Shown: piece after piece, positions 1-8,222 of the stretch | Numbering within the stretch: position 1 is the first letter of the stretch | Layout: each line of letters opens with the position of its first letter | NCBI GenBank assembly: GCA_025934635.1 | Contig: JAICWX010000052.1 | Span: 1 to 38,295, forward strand | From: Streptosporangiaceae bacterium | GTDB taxonomy: Bacteria; Actinomycetota; Actinomycetes; Streptosporangiales; Streptosporangiaceae | Length of the DNA: 38,295 nucleotides | Reading direction: 5' to 3' | Program-made: the position numbers and the translations under genes | Notes under the pieces: model-generated | Seen by the model: the letters and a program-made list of their open reading frames with translations, nothing else | The model's database searches: none | Told to the model about the DNA's origin: nothing

Positions 1-19
1 GCCGCAGGCGCCGGGTTAC

Positions 20-673
20 ATGGCGCCGCAGGCGCCGGGTCACATGGCGCCGGCGGCCCTAGGACACAGTGTGCGGCAGGCGGCGGGGCACATGGGGCCG
101 GGGCGACGTACGCTGCTTGCCTCGGCGGCGGCGCTGCCGTTGCTGCTGGCCGCGGCCGGGTGCCAGTCCTCGGACGTTTTCGCCGGTCCCGATCCGCTGG
201 CCGGGCGGCCGCCGCTCGGGCATGATGTGCTGACCCTGCAGGCCGTCATCACCGCGGAGGAACACCTGATCGGCCTGTACCGCACGGCCATCGGCGCGGA
301 TCACGTCACGGCCAGCCGGTCGCGCACCCTCAGCTCCCTGCTCGGCCAGCACGAGCAGCATCTGGCCCAGCTCAAGGCCAGGCTCATCATTCCGCCCGGG
401 GCGTCCCCGTCGCCCTCGCACCCGGCCGCCGGCGGCTCGACCGGTGGTTCAGCCGGCGGCTCGGCCGGCGGTTCGGCCGGTGGTTCGGCGCCGGGCAGTC
501 CCGTGGCCAGCCCGCGGCCGGCCCGGGTCAGCGCGGCCCGGCTGCGGGCGGCGGAGCGCGCGTCGGCGGCCAGCCTGGTGCGGCAGCTGGCCACGGTGCC
601 GCCCGGCCTGGCCCAGCTGTTCGCGAGCATCGCCGCCTCCGACGCCACCCACGTGACGGTGCTGGGCGGATAG
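20..673 (+). CDS. Putative lipoprotein with ferritin-like helices, partner of the DUF4439 gene
   Basis: A membrane-anchored, extracytoplasmic protein is predicted. Twin arginines and a hydrophobic stretch are followed by a lipobox LAAAGC about 48 residues in. The mature part has a helical segment with TAEEHLIGLY and LLGQHEQHL, whose Glu and His spacing resembles one half of a ferritin-like bundle. A flexible Gly-Ser linker follows, built from five 12-bp repeats at 431-490. The frame stays open to the left edge, and the first residues are an 8-residue repeat rich in Ala, Pro, Gly and Met. The true start may therefore lie outside the window, or may be the Met at 92 just before the signal sequence. 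Only 6 bp separate it from the DUF4439 gene, so the two probably form one operon. The function is unknown. Confidence 0.7.
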   Translation: MAPQAPGHMAPAALGHSVRQAAGHMGPGRRTLLASAAALPLLLAAAGCQSSDVFAGPDPLAGRPPLGHDVLTLQAVITAEEHLIGLYRTAIGADHVTASRSRTLSSLLGQHEQHLAQLKARLIIPPGASPSPSHPAAGGSTGGSAGGSAGGSAGGSAPGSPVASPRPARVSAARLRAAERASAASLVRQLATVPPGLAQLFASIAASDATHVTVLGG

Positions 674-679
674 CGCACG

Positions 680-1108
680 ATGGCGGGCAAGGTTGTTTCC
701 GCTGCCGTAGCGGCGCTGCAGGCCGCGCTCGCGGCCGAGAACGCGGCCATCTTCGGCTACGGGGTGGCGGGCGCGCACCTGACCGGGAACCGCCAGGCCG
801 CGGCCGGGCAGGACTGGACCGGGCACAACCAGGCCCGGGACACCCTGACCGCGATGATCTCAAGCCTGGGCGCCAGGCCGGCCGCGGCGCAGGCCTCCTA
901 CCGGCTGCCCTTCCGGGTGCGCGACGCGGCCAGCGCGATGTCGCTCGCGGCCTACCTCGAAGACGGCGTGACCCGGGCCTACCTCGGCCTGGTCGCGGTC
1001 AGCGACCAGCGGCTGCGGCACTTCGGCGCGATAGCCATGCAGGATGCGGCGCAGCGGGCCGCGACCTGGCGGGGCAGCACGCAGGCCTTCCCCGGCCTGA
1101 GCCAGTAA
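680..1108 (+). CDS. DUF4439 ferritin-like domain protein
   Basis: This is a 142-residue all-helical protein with no signal peptide or membrane segment. The pattern LQAALAAENAAIFGYGV near the N-terminus, followed by a Tyr- and Arg-rich helix (YRLPFRVRDA) and the C-terminal YLEDGVTRAYLGLVAVSD helix, is typical of the actinobacterial DUF4439 ferritin-like family. In many actinobacteria this gene sits next to rimP-nusA and near the ispG cluster, which suits this window. Whether it binds metal is not known. It follows the lipoprotein gene by 6 bp and may act with it at the membrane. ATG start at 680. Confidence 0.75.
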   Translation: MAGKVVSAAVAALQAALAAENAAIFGYGVAGAHLTGNRQAAAGQDWTGHNQARDTLTAMISSLGARPAAAQASYRLPFRVRDAASAMSLAAYLEDGVTRAYLGLVAVSDQRLRHFGAIAMQDAAQRAATWRGSTQAFPGLSQ

Positions 1109-1205
1109 GGCGCACCTGGTATCTGTCCGCCGCCGCGGGGTTGCCGGCTCGGCATCCGCGCCGGTATCACAGGCCCCGCCTGTTACACGTCCCGGCGCTC
1201 GGCAA

Positions 1206-1230
1206 CGGCATGGATGCTCCATGGGTGTGG
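1206..1230. repeat. Diverged 25-bp palindromic unit, locus 1
   Basis: The first 17 bases fit the family pattern (CGGCATGGATG, then CTC, then CAT), but the right arm has decayed. It lies in the opposite orientation to the intact pair 100 bp downstream. That could be an inverted arrangement, or simply an old copy. Confidence 0.5.
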
Positions 1231-1330
1231 CTCTCCTGCCGTAAGCGTCGAGCCTGCGGGGCGGATGGTACTCATGATGCCTCTGATATCGGCTCGCGGT
1301 ATTCCGGGGTAACTCCGTGAGGTGCGTTAA

Positions 1331-1386
1331 CGACATGGATGGAGCATCGATGTCGATGGAGCGACATGGATGGAGCATCGATGTCG
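1331..1386. repeat. Paired 25-bp palindromes, locus 1 (1331-1355 and 1362-1386)
   Basis: Two identical 25-bp units start exactly 31 bp apart with a 6-bp spacer. Each unit reads as arm CGACATGGATG, loop GAG, arm CATCGATGTCG. The arms pair over 11 positions with one mismatch. The orientation (GAG on the plus strand) is opposite to that of loci 2 and 3. Confidence 0.9.
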
Positions 1387-1496
1387 TTTGCTGGGTGCGG
1401 ATCAGGCCGGAGCTGGTGGCGGGTGTGCGCCGTGGTACGGATGGGATAACTGAGGCCAGGGAGCCCCGAACGCGGGCGACCCCGAAACTGTCGATG

Positions 1497-3026
1497 TCAG
1501 CCTGAGCTGACCACGGTCATGATCGCTTCCGCGATCTCGAGCAGTTTCCTGTCGTCGCCATAGTGGCCCACCAGTTGCAGGCCGACAGGCAATCCGGCCG
1601 GTGCCACGTCCGGCGATACCAGGTCAAAAGGTGACGCCCCAGGAGCCGGGGCGGGGCCGGGCGGGACGGAGCCGGGCGGGACGGGGCCGGGCGGGAAGGA
1701 GCCGGGCGAGGCGGAGCCGGGCGAGGCGGAGCCGGGCGGGACGGGGCGGGGCGGGGCGAGGCCGGCCGGGATGGTGATGGCGGGGTGCAGGGTGACGGTG
1801 ATCCGCGAGCAGGAGCGCATCCAGTCGATGTAGGTGGCCATCGGCTCGCCGTTGATCTCGGTCAGCCACTCCTGCTCGACCGGGAACGGGAGCACCTGCA
1901 CGGTGGGCAGCGCGAGCACGTCGTACGGGCCGTCGGCCAGGAAGGACGCGAACCGCCGGAAGATCTGGGCCTGGCCGTCCCTGGCGACCGCGACCTGCTC
2001 GGCGTCCAGCGCCAGGCCTTTCTCGATGTTCCAGGCCAGGGTGGCCTTGACCTGCGCGCGGTGATCGCGCAGCAGCGGCGCCCGGGCGGCCATCCGGGCG
2101 GCCCGCAGCACCTGGAAGACCTCGTCCGCGTCGGCCAGGGCGGGCGCGGCGTCGGTCACCACGCACCCGGCCGCCGCCAGCGACCCGCGCATCGCCGCCA
2201 GGACCGACCGGACCGCGGGCTGCACGGGCAGGTCGCCCAGGTCCTCGGTATACGCCACCCGCAGCCCGCGCAACGGCGCCGGGCGCAGGCGCAGGAAGTC
2301 GCCGGGCCGGTCCGGCCGGGCCAGCGGCAGCCCCGCGTCCGCGCCGCACATCCCGGCCAGCAGCAGGGCGGCGTCCGGCGCGGTGCGGGCGATCGGGCCG
2401 ACCACGCCCATCGGGTCGAGCAGGTCGGCCGGGATCAGCCCGGGCGTGGTCCGCAGGCCGACCAGGCCGCAGAAGGCGGCCGGATTGCGCACGCTGGCGG
2501 CCAGGTCGGACCCGTCGGCGAACGGGATCATCCCGGCGGCGACGGCCGCGGCGGCCCCGCCGCTGCTGCCGCCGGGGGTCAGCCGGAGGTCATACGGATT
2601 GCGGGTGGGCCCGAACACGGCGTTGAACGTCTGCGATCCCGCGCCGAACTCCGGCGTGTTCGTCTTCCCGATCACCACCGCGCCGGCCTGCCTGAGCCGC
2701 GCGACGTGCGGCGCGTCGAACGACGGCACGTAGGAGGCGAACACCGGCGAGCCGTAGGTCGTCCTGATCCCGGCCGTCTCGGCCAGGTCCTTCACCGCGA
2801 TCGGCAATCCATGCAGCGGCCCGGCGAAGTCGCCGCGGGCCGCCCGGGCATCGAGGGTGACCGCCGCCGCCTGCGCCTGCTCGGCGGCGAGCGTGACGAT
2901 CGCGTTGATCGCGGGGTTGACCGATTCGATCCGGGCCAGCACGGCGGCCAGCAGTTCGGCAGCGGAGAGCTGCCGGGCCCGGATCAGCCGGGCGAGCTCA
3001 ACGGCCGGGGTCGCGCACAGGTCCAT
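1497..3026 (-). CDS. Amidase-signature family amidohydrolase
   Basis: A 509-residue cytosolic hydrolase of the amidase-signature family, cleaving C-N amide bonds with a Ser-cisSer-Lys triad. Visible parts are Lys79 in the GLPIAVKD motif, the Gly/Ser-rich GGSSGG motif near 152-157, and the nucleophile Ser178 in GSDLAASVR. The last motif normally reads D-x-G-G-S, so the two glycines have become alanines here. The substrate cannot be told. A Pro-Gly-Ser segment near the C-terminus is built from six 15-bp repeats (1656-1745) and looks like a recent expansion in a surface loop. The gene starts 24 bp after the small upstream gene on the same strand and probably shares its transcript. No clear ribosome binding site is seen. 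Confidence 0.9.
   Translation of the reverse strand: MDLCATPAVELARLIRARQLSAAELLAAVLARIESVNPAINAIVTLAAEQAQAAAVTLDARAARGDFAGPLHGLPIAVKDLAETAGIRTTYGSPVFASYVPSFDAPHVARLRQAGAVVIGKTNTPEFGAGSQTFNAVFGPTRNPYDLRLTPGGSSGGAAAAVAAGMIPFADGSDLAASVRNPAAFCGLVGLRTTPGLIPADLLDPMGVVGPIARTAPDAALLLAGMCGADAGLPLARPDRPGDFLRLRPAPLRGLRVAYTEDLGDLPVQPAVRSVLAAMRGSLAAAGCVVTDAAPALADADEVFQVLRAARMAARAPLLRDHRAQVKATLAWNIEKGLALDAEQVAVARDGQAQIFRRFASFLADGPYDVLALPTVQVLPFPVEQEWLTEINGEPMATYIDWMRSCSRITVTLHPAITIPAGLAPPRPVPPGSASPGSASPGSFPPGPVPPGSVPPGPAPAPGASPFDLVSPDVAPAGLPVGLQLVGHYGDDRKLLEIAEAIMTVVSSG
1656..1745. repeat. Six 15-bp tandem repeats inside the amidase gene
   Basis: Six units of the type GCCGGGCGGGACGGA (with small changes) run head to tail. 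In the gene they encode five-residue Pro-Gly-Ser/Pro blocks. The period keeps the reading frame. Confidence 0.9.
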
Positions 3027-3049
3027 CCGGGCGGGCGGTTCCGGGCCGG

Positions 3050-3367
3050 TCAGTCTTTATGGAGCAGGGAGGCCAGCACCCGGACAATCGTGCTCGCAGC
3101 CTGGTCAACGTCATCGGCAACGGCGATCCGCTCGGCCCACGACCACCAGAACCACCACATGCCGTCCTTGCCGCACGCGACGTAGACGTTCTCCTCAAGC
3201 GCCCGCGCGGCCGGGTTGACCACATAGAGGCTGGGCCTGCGCCCCGGCGGCGCCATCAGCCATGCCTCAAGCCCCCGATGGGACAACTCGTCCGCAAGTT
3301 TCTCCAGATAGACAGCTTGTATCTGGTCTGGATCACTGCTCCGTGGGACGTCCACCGTTATCACCAT
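3050..3367 (-). CDS. Small conserved actinobacterial protein, function unknown
   Basis: A 105-residue soluble protein. Codon third positions are GC-rich, as in its neighbours. A striking aromatic cluster, MWWFWWSWAERI, lies around residues 70-81 and is followed by a helical C-terminus (DDVDQAASTIVRVLASLL). I recall similar short proteins in other actinomycetes near regulators but know no function. It lies just upstream of the amidase on the same strand (24 bp) and 148 bp downstream of the HelD-like gene. ATG start at 3367. No strong ribosome binding site is visible. Confidence 0.65.
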   Translation of the reverse strand: MVITVDVPRSSDPDQIQAVYLEKLADELSHRGLEAWLMAPPGRRPSLYVVNPAARALEENVYVACGKDGMWWFWWSWAERIAVADDVDQAASTIVRVLASLLHKD

Positions 3368-3515
3368 TGTAACTTTTAGGAGTCAGATGAGAACTAAATG
3401 TCGCCGTATCTCCAGCATGCCGCCGCGACGGCCTCCGCGCAATGCGGATCGGAAAATTCCCCGATCCCCTACCAAAAAGACGCACCGGGCCCCGCATCGG
3501 TTCACTATATGACCA

Positions 3516-5762
3516 TTAATGCCGCTCGGTGGCTCCCAGCGGCAAAGGCGCCGGCAACGGTTCTGAGTGCAGCACGGTCAGCTGCGATACGGCCCGGGTG
3601 AGCGCCACGTACAGCCGCTGAAGGCCCCGGGCCTCGGCGCCGGCGATGCGCGCGGGCTCGACCACGATCACATGATCATATTCCAGCCCCTTGGCCAGCG
3701 TCACCGGAACGAGGGTGAGCGCGGCGTCTTCCCCGGGCGATCCGTAGGCCAGGCCGCCCCGGTCGAGCGCCCGTCCCAGCTCGGGCACCTGAGGGTCGGC
3801 GGCGATGACGGCCACCGAGCCGGCCCGGTCGCGGGCCCGCTGGCAGGCGCCGGCCAGGGCGGGGCCCAGCTCGGCGGCGGCGACCTGGACGAGGTCCAGG
3901 GCGCCGGCATCGGCCCGCAGCGAGGAGGCCGGCCGCAGCTCGGGGGCGATCACCGGGAGCAGGGCCGAGGCGTAGTCGAGGATCTGCCGGGGCACGCGGT
4001 AGCCCACCGTGAGCTCCCGGACGCCGGCCTCGGGCTTGCCCAGATGACCGAGCAGCGATGTCCAGGACGGCGCCGCCCACGGCGTGGTCCCCTGGGCCAG
4101 GTCGCCGAGCACGGTGGCGGCGCCGGTGGAGCAGCGCCGGCCGAGCGCCCGGCACTCCATCGGGGACAGGTCCTGGGCTTCGTCCACCACGACGTGGGCC
4201 AGGCTGGGCGTCCGGGTGATCAGGTCGCGTGCCTCGTCGATGAGCACCAGGTCGGCGGGCGACCAGCGGGCCGAGCCCGGTCCGCGCGGCGGGACCGGCC
4301 AGACGATCGCGGCCTGCTCCTGTTCGGTGAGCACGTCCGCGGCCGCCGCGGCCAGCGCCCGCGCCGAGGACAGCAGCCCGAACACCAGCCGGACCGGGTC
4401 CGCCTTGGGCCAGAGCGCGTCGACCGCGGCCCGTACCGGCCGGGACCGCCGCACGGACTCGTGGGTGCGGTCGTCACAGGCCTCGCCGGCGGCTTCCATC
4501 CGGGTCAGGATCACGTGCGCGATCCGGTGCTCGAGCATCTCGCGGGCGGCGCCGTACCGGATGCCCCGGTGCCGGAGCTCGTGCACGAGCTCCTCGATCT
4601 CCCAGGCCGCGACCCGCCCGCGCCGGGTGCCGCGCGGCAGCATGACCGCCACCGACGGCGTGCCGATCGACCCCCACAGCGCCCGCCGCAGCACCTCCGC
4701 CATCCGCGCGTCGCCCTTGACGACGCCGGCCATCTCGTCGTCGGCCACCCGGACCCGGGCCGTGGTCCCGGCGCTGACCAGCTCGCCGACGGTGGTCTGG
4801 GTGACGTCGATCTCGCCCAGCGCGGGCAGGACGTTGCGGATGTAGGAGAGGAAGGCCTGGTTCGGCCCGACCATGACCACGCCGCGCCGCCGGACCTGCT
4901 CCCGGTAGGCGTAGAGCAGGTACGCGACCCGGTGCAGCCCGACGGCGGTCTTGCCGGTACCGGGCGCGCCCTGCACGCAGACCGTCTGGCCGGCCTCGGC
5001 CCGCACGATGTCATCCTGGTCGGGCTGGATGGTGGCGACGATGTCGCGCATGGGGCCCGACCGGGGGCGCTCGATCTCGTCGATCAGGATCCGGCTCGGC
5101 CGGGCGGAGGTTTCTTCAGCCGAACGGGGCTGGCCATCCGCCCCGGTACCGAACAGCTCGTCTTCGTAGGCGGTCAGCTCGCCGCCGGAGAAACCGAAGC
5201 GCCGGCGGAGCTCGAGGTTCATCGGGTCGGCGGCGCTGGCCCGGTAGAACGGCCGGGAGACCGGCGCCCGCCAGTCGATGACGGCGGGCGTGCCGTCCGG
5301 CGCGTGCACGTGCCTGCGGCCGATGTGAAAGCTGTGCCCGGCGATGCCGTCCTCGGCGAATGGGTCAGATTTGAGCGTTTCGGTTCCGGGTTTTCCTGTC
5401 CCGGGCTTTCCCGATCCGGACTTTACGGTCTCGGGATTTACGGTCTCGGGATTTACGGTTCCGGATAGTTCATTTTCGTAATATCCGGCTTCGGATTGTC
5501 CGGCTTGGGCGTAGTCGAGGCGGCCGAAGAACAGCGGGGTATCGGGAATGTCCTTCAGGGCCTCGGCGCGGTGGTAGAGCGTGGCCTTGAGGTACTCCTC
5601 GGAGACCGGGTCGCCCCCCATCGCCCGCAGCGACAGGACGTCTTCCCGCATGAGCCGGAGGAACTCACGAGAGCGCTGGAGTTGATCGCGCTCGGAGGTG
5701 AGGACGGGGTCGCCGCCCACTCGTTCGGTATGCTGGTTTGCTTTTGCTGGTGAAGCAGCCAC
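3516..5762 (-). CDS. HelD/HelR-family RNA polymerase-associated ATPase (UvrD-like)
   Basis: A 748-residue superfamily-1 ATPase of the HelD group, which binds RNA polymerase and dislodges it from nucleic acid. Some actinobacterial members (HelR) give tolerance to rifamycins. An N-terminal coiled-coil-like helix (about 20-50) precedes the HelD core motif VIDWRAPVSRPFY (161-173). Walker A GAPGTGKT lies at 265-272, the Walker B region has VVDEAQD, and the late helicase motifs LAKGLEYDHVIVVE and RLYVALTRAV follow. A low-complexity loop at about residues 101-131 comes from six 15-bp repeats (5375-5464) and interrupts the N-terminal region. GTG start at 5762. I see no inverted repeat of the rifamycin-associated type upstream, so a link to rifamycin response is only a family inference. 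Confidence 0.88.
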   Translation of the reverse strand: MAASPAKANQHTERVGGDPVLTSERDQLQRSREFLRLMREDVLSLRAMGGDPVSEEYLKATLYHRAEALKDIPDTPLFFGRLDYAQAGQSEAGYYENELSGTVNPETVNPETVKSGSGKPGTGKPGTETLKSDPFAEDGIAGHSFHIGRRHVHAPDGTPAVIDWRAPVSRPFYRASAADPMNLELRRRFGFSGGELTAYEDELFGTGADGQPRSAEETSARPSRILIDEIERPRSGPMRDIVATIQPDQDDIVRAEAGQTVCVQGAPGTGKTAVGLHRVAYLLYAYREQVRRRGVVMVGPNQAFLSYIRNVLPALGEIDVTQTTVGELVSAGTTARVRVADDEMAGVVKGDARMAEVLRRALWGSIGTPSVAVMLPRGTRRGRVAAWEIEELVHELRHRGIRYGAAREMLEHRIAHVILTRMEAAGEACDDRTHESVRRSRPVRAAVDALWPKADPVRLVFGLLSSARALAAAAADVLTEQEQAAIVWPVPPRGPGSARWSPADLVLIDEARDLITRTPSLAHVVVDEAQDLSPMECRALGRRCSTGAATVLGDLAQGTTPWAAPSWTSLLGHLGKPEAGVRELTVGYRVPRQILDYASALLPVIAPELRPASSLRADAGALDLVQVAAAELGPALAGACQRARDRAGSVAVIAADPQVPELGRALDRGGLAYGSPGEDAALTLVPVTLAKGLEYDHVIVVEPARIAGAEARGLQRLYVALTRAVSQLTVLHSEPLPAPLPLGATERH
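5375..5464. repeat. Six 15-bp tandem repeats inside the HelD-like gene
   Basis: Six units such as GATTTACGGTCTCGG occur in a row. They encode the Asn-Pro-Glu-Thr-Val / Lys-Pro-Gly-Thr-Gly blocks. The copy number and period equal those of the amidase repeat, but the unit sequence is unrelated. Confidence 0.9.
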
Positions 5763-5796
5763 GAGGACGGGAACCTACCAGGTAGTCACCGCGAAG

Positions 5797-7083
5797 TCAC
5801 GCGGTTTTCTGCGCGGGCACGGGCCAGCCGCCCAGGCCGCGCGGGGTGAGGAAAGCGTCGAAGACGAGCTCGGAGGCGCCGGTCAGGGCGCCGAGATCGC
5901 CGAGCGTGGACGGCATCAGCACGGGCGGGGTGATCCGCCGGAACCGCATCAGCGTGGCCAGGTAGCCGGCCTGGACGGCGCCCGGCGCCGCCTCGTACAC
6001 CTCGGCGGCCAGGCCGGAAAGCCCGACCGCCTCCGGATCCTGGGCATTGACCAGCGCGCCGATGCCGCGGCCGAGGGCCTCGGCCGCCCGCTCCAGGGCC
6101 TGGCCGCAGCCGGGGTCGGTGGCCGCCGCGGCGATGACGTGCTCGGCGCGGACCATCCGGTCGCCCTCCTCGGGCTGGCCCACCGCCCGGAGCAGCCCGC
6201 GGGCGCCGGCCTCGAGCTCCCAGCAGCCGGTCGAGCCGCACCGGCACGGCTCGCTGCCGCCGGTCAGCGGCATGTGCCCGAACTCCCCGGCCGAGCCGTG
6301 CGCGCCGTTCACCGGCTGCCCGGCGGTGAGCAGGACGCCGCCGATGCCGGTCGCGACGTGCAGGTGCAGCGCGACCGATATCCCGCGCAGCACCCCGCGG
6401 CGGGCCTCGGCCAGGCCCGCCAGCGTGGCGTCGTTGCCGGCCAGGACCATGCCCGCGTATTCGTCGCCCGCCCCGCCGCCGAGGGCGCCGGCCACGTCGA
6501 GGTCCTGCCAGTCCGGCAGGGTGGGCTGCACCATCTGGCCCGCGCTGACCGGCGACGGGACCGCCACGCCGACGCCGACGACCCGGTCGCCGAAGTCACG
6601 GAGGTGGATCTTCAGCCGGGCGGCCACGTCGGCCAGCATCCCGGTGCCGGAGACGGTCTCGCGTTCCTGGCGGTCGAGCACCGTATGGCGCCCGGTCAGC
6701 TCGAACGCGGCCACGGTGAAGGAGTCGTCGCGCAGGTCGACCGCGAGCGCGACCGGTCCCTGCGGATGCGGCGAGGGCACCCCGGTCGGGCGGCCCCGGC
6801 TGCGCGGCACCTTGAGCCCGGCCGGCCCGGCCGCCGGGCTGCTCAGCTCCTCGATCAGCTGCCGTCCGGCCAGGTCCCTGACCAGCACGGTAGCAGTCCC
6901 CCGGGCCAGGCTGAGCTGCCTGGTCAGCTCGGCCCGGGTGAGCCGGCCGCCGCCGTCGTGGACCGCGCGCAGCAGCCGCGCGAGATTGTGAGCGCGCAAC
7001 TCGGCACTGGTGGTCGCCGCTCCCTCGTCCTTCCGCACACTCCGATCGTGCCATGCCGGACCCTGTACCGCCGTCTCGGGCAT
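5797..7083 (-). CDS. ROK-family transcriptional regulator
   Basis: A sugar-responsive repressor of the ROK (NagC/XylR-like) family. The N-terminal winged helix spans about 25-80 (LRAHNLARLLRAVHDGG, then LTRAELTRQLSLARGTATVLV). The sugar-kinase-like fold follows, with the ROK zinc motif CRCGSTGC after GEFGHMPL. The ATG at 7083 lies 5 bp after the stop of the upstream 316-residue gene, so translation may be coupled. A GTG at 7038 is an alternative start and still precedes the helix-turn-helix. No sugar genes are adjacent, so its target is unclear. The sugar ABC operon 4 kb away is one possibility. Confidence 0.88.
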   Translation of the reverse strand: MPETAVQGPAWHDRSVRKDEGAATTSAELRAHNLARLLRAVHDGGGRLTRAELTRQLSLARGTATVLVRDLAGRQLIEELSSPAAGPAGLKVPRSRGRPTGVPSPHPQGPVALAVDLRDDSFTVAAFELTGRHTVLDRQERETVSGTGMLADVAARLKIHLRDFGDRVVGVGVAVPSPVSAGQMVQPTLPDWQDLDVAGALGGGAGDEYAGMVLAGNDATLAGLAEARRGVLRGISVALHLHVATGIGGVLLTAGQPVNGAHGSAGEFGHMPLTGGSEPCRCGSTGCWELEAGARGLLRAVGQPEEGDRMVRAEHVIAAAATDPGCGQALERAAEALGRGIGALVNAQDPEAVGLSGLAAEVYEAAPGAVQAGYLATLMRFRRITPPVLMPSTLGDLGALTGASELVFDAFLTPRGLGGWPVPAQKTA

Positions 7084-7087
7084 CCGG

Positions 7088-8038
7088 CTACCAGTCCCAG
7101 TGGAAGCCGACGGTGGTCTGCTCGGCCAGCCGCAGATACCGGTGGACGGCGAACTGGCTATCCAGGGTGACGCGCTCGGACTCGGCAATGGGGCCGTCGA
7201 TCCCGTCCCAGACCGCCCACTCCACCCGGCCCGGCAGCCTGGCGGGATGAAACTCGATCCGTATGTCGAGGTTCTCCACGAAGGACTGGACGACACGGCG
7301 GAACTCCGGCGGGGGCGATGTCGTGTAATGAAAGCTGGTCGAGTACTCCAAGGTGGCCGTCTCCCCCGCCGCCAGCGGCTCGGCCAGCAGCATATCCACG
7401 ACGAACAGCTCGGCCAGGGGCTGGTAGAAGGGGCCGGCCAGGCCGCTGAAGCCCTGGCCGGTCTCAACCGTCAGGGCATTGGTATCGGCCCGGTACGGCA
7501 GCCGGTCCACCCCGTCGACCAGCGCTTCCACCACGTGGATGACCCGGTGCCGCTCCGGCCGCCCGTCCGGGCCCAGGTAGTGATGATCGTGCAGGGACAG
7601 GGTCTTGACCTGCGGACGGCCGAGCACGACGGCCTGGTCCTCGCGGATCGCCCGCGGACCGGACAGGACGCGGACATGCGCCGAGCCCTCCCACAGCTTC
7701 ACCAGCCGCTCGCGCTCGAACGTGCCGAAGTCGAACGCGTCCATGAACAGGGTCAGCGTGGCCTTGCTGAGCAGCTTGCCGGACAGCGCCCGGGAAGCGG
7801 TGTCCTTCAGCTGCCGGGGCAGCACGTCGACGTCACCCTGAGCCCGCGGGTGCTCCCACAGGTAGTGCGCCAGCACTTCGGCGACGGCGAGCTGGTTCAC
7901 CTGGCCGAGCCTGCTGCGCTCGGCGTACTGCTCCCATTTATGCCGGTACCGGCCCGGACGCAAGAGCAGCTCGCGCAGGTAGGCGGCGGCGGCCTGCACG
8001 CCAGTAGGCGTCATCGAATCTGGCTTGGGCAGGGCCAC
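7088..8038 (-). CDS. Conserved protein of unknown function next to the ROK regulator
   Basis: A 316-residue soluble protein I cannot name. The N-terminal third is helical and contains PGRYRHKWEQYAERSRLGQVNQLAVAE. The C-terminal two thirds look beta-rich and include HDHHYLGPDG and SFHYTTSPPPEFRR, then ENLDIRIEFHPARLPGRVEWAVWD. I have seen this second part in many actinobacterial proteins of similar length without an assigned role. No signal peptide or membrane segment is present. It is first in a minus-strand series with the ROK regulator (5 bp downstream) and possibly HelD. The upstream gap of 184 bp holds a divergent promoter region shared with the MarR gene. Confidence 0.75.
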   Translation of the reverse strand: MALPKPDSMTPTGVQAAAAYLRELLLRPGRYRHKWEQYAERSRLGQVNQLAVAEVLAHYLWEHPRAQGDVDVLPRQLKDTASRALSGKLLSKATLTLFMDAFDFGTFERERLVKLWEGSAHVRVLSGPRAIREDQAVVLGRPQVKTLSLHDHHYLGPDGRPERHRVIHVVEALVDGVDRLPYRADTNALTVETGQGFSGLAGPFYQPLAELFVVDMLLAEPLAAGETATLEYSTSFHYTTSPPPEFRRVVQSFVENLDIRIEFHPARLPGRVEWAVWDGIDGPIAESERVTLDSQFAVHRYLRLAEQTTVGFHWDW

Positions 8039-8185
8039 GGTTTCCTCTGTGCCGATTCCTCTGGGCCGATCACGTCGGGTCGGTTACTGGCTGCGGGTGA
8101 GAACTAAGCGCGACATTGCCAGCTATCGTATGCCCGTCCTGGTGCCGGCGGCAGGGCGGGCCGGACGCCCAGCCAGGCGAAACAC

Positions 8186-8222
8186 TGTCGCCCCATGGGC
8201 GCGACAAGGGTAGATTCGTGTT
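8186..8222 (+). promoter_or_regulatory. Candidate leaderless promoter and operator of the MarR gene
   Basis: A TAGATT hexamer at 8211-8216 ends six bases before the ATG at 8223. That is the spacing of an actinobacterial leaderless promoter. Just upstream, inverted arms TGTCGC (8186-8191) and GCGACA (8201-8206) flank a CCCATGGG core and overlap the expected -35 region, as an autoregulatory MarR site would. This is inference from pattern only. Confidence 0.45.

Larger units (their letters stand above)
1109..1496. other. Convergent intergenic region carrying repeat locus 1
   Basis: These 388 bp lie between two converging genes. I see no convincing coding region. The region holds one diverged (1206-1230) and two intact (1331-1355, 1362-1386) copies of a 25-bp palindrome described separately. 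The palindromes may also act as bidirectional transcription terminators, although no T-tract follows them. Confidence 0.7.

Noticed and set aside
1331..1386. CRISPR array reading of the paired 25-bp units
   Set aside because: Only two units per locus, 6-bp spacers, and no cas genes anywhere in the window.
1785..3185. A long plus-strand frame opposite the amidase
   Set aside because: Translation is Gly/Arg/His/Gln-rich with no motifs, while the opposite strand has a clear amidase with its catalytic residues.
5762..5800. A rifamycin-associated inverted repeat upstream of the HelD-like gene
   Set aside because: Only a five-base CTACC/GGTAG inverted pair is present; it does not resemble the long inverted repeat known for helR genes.
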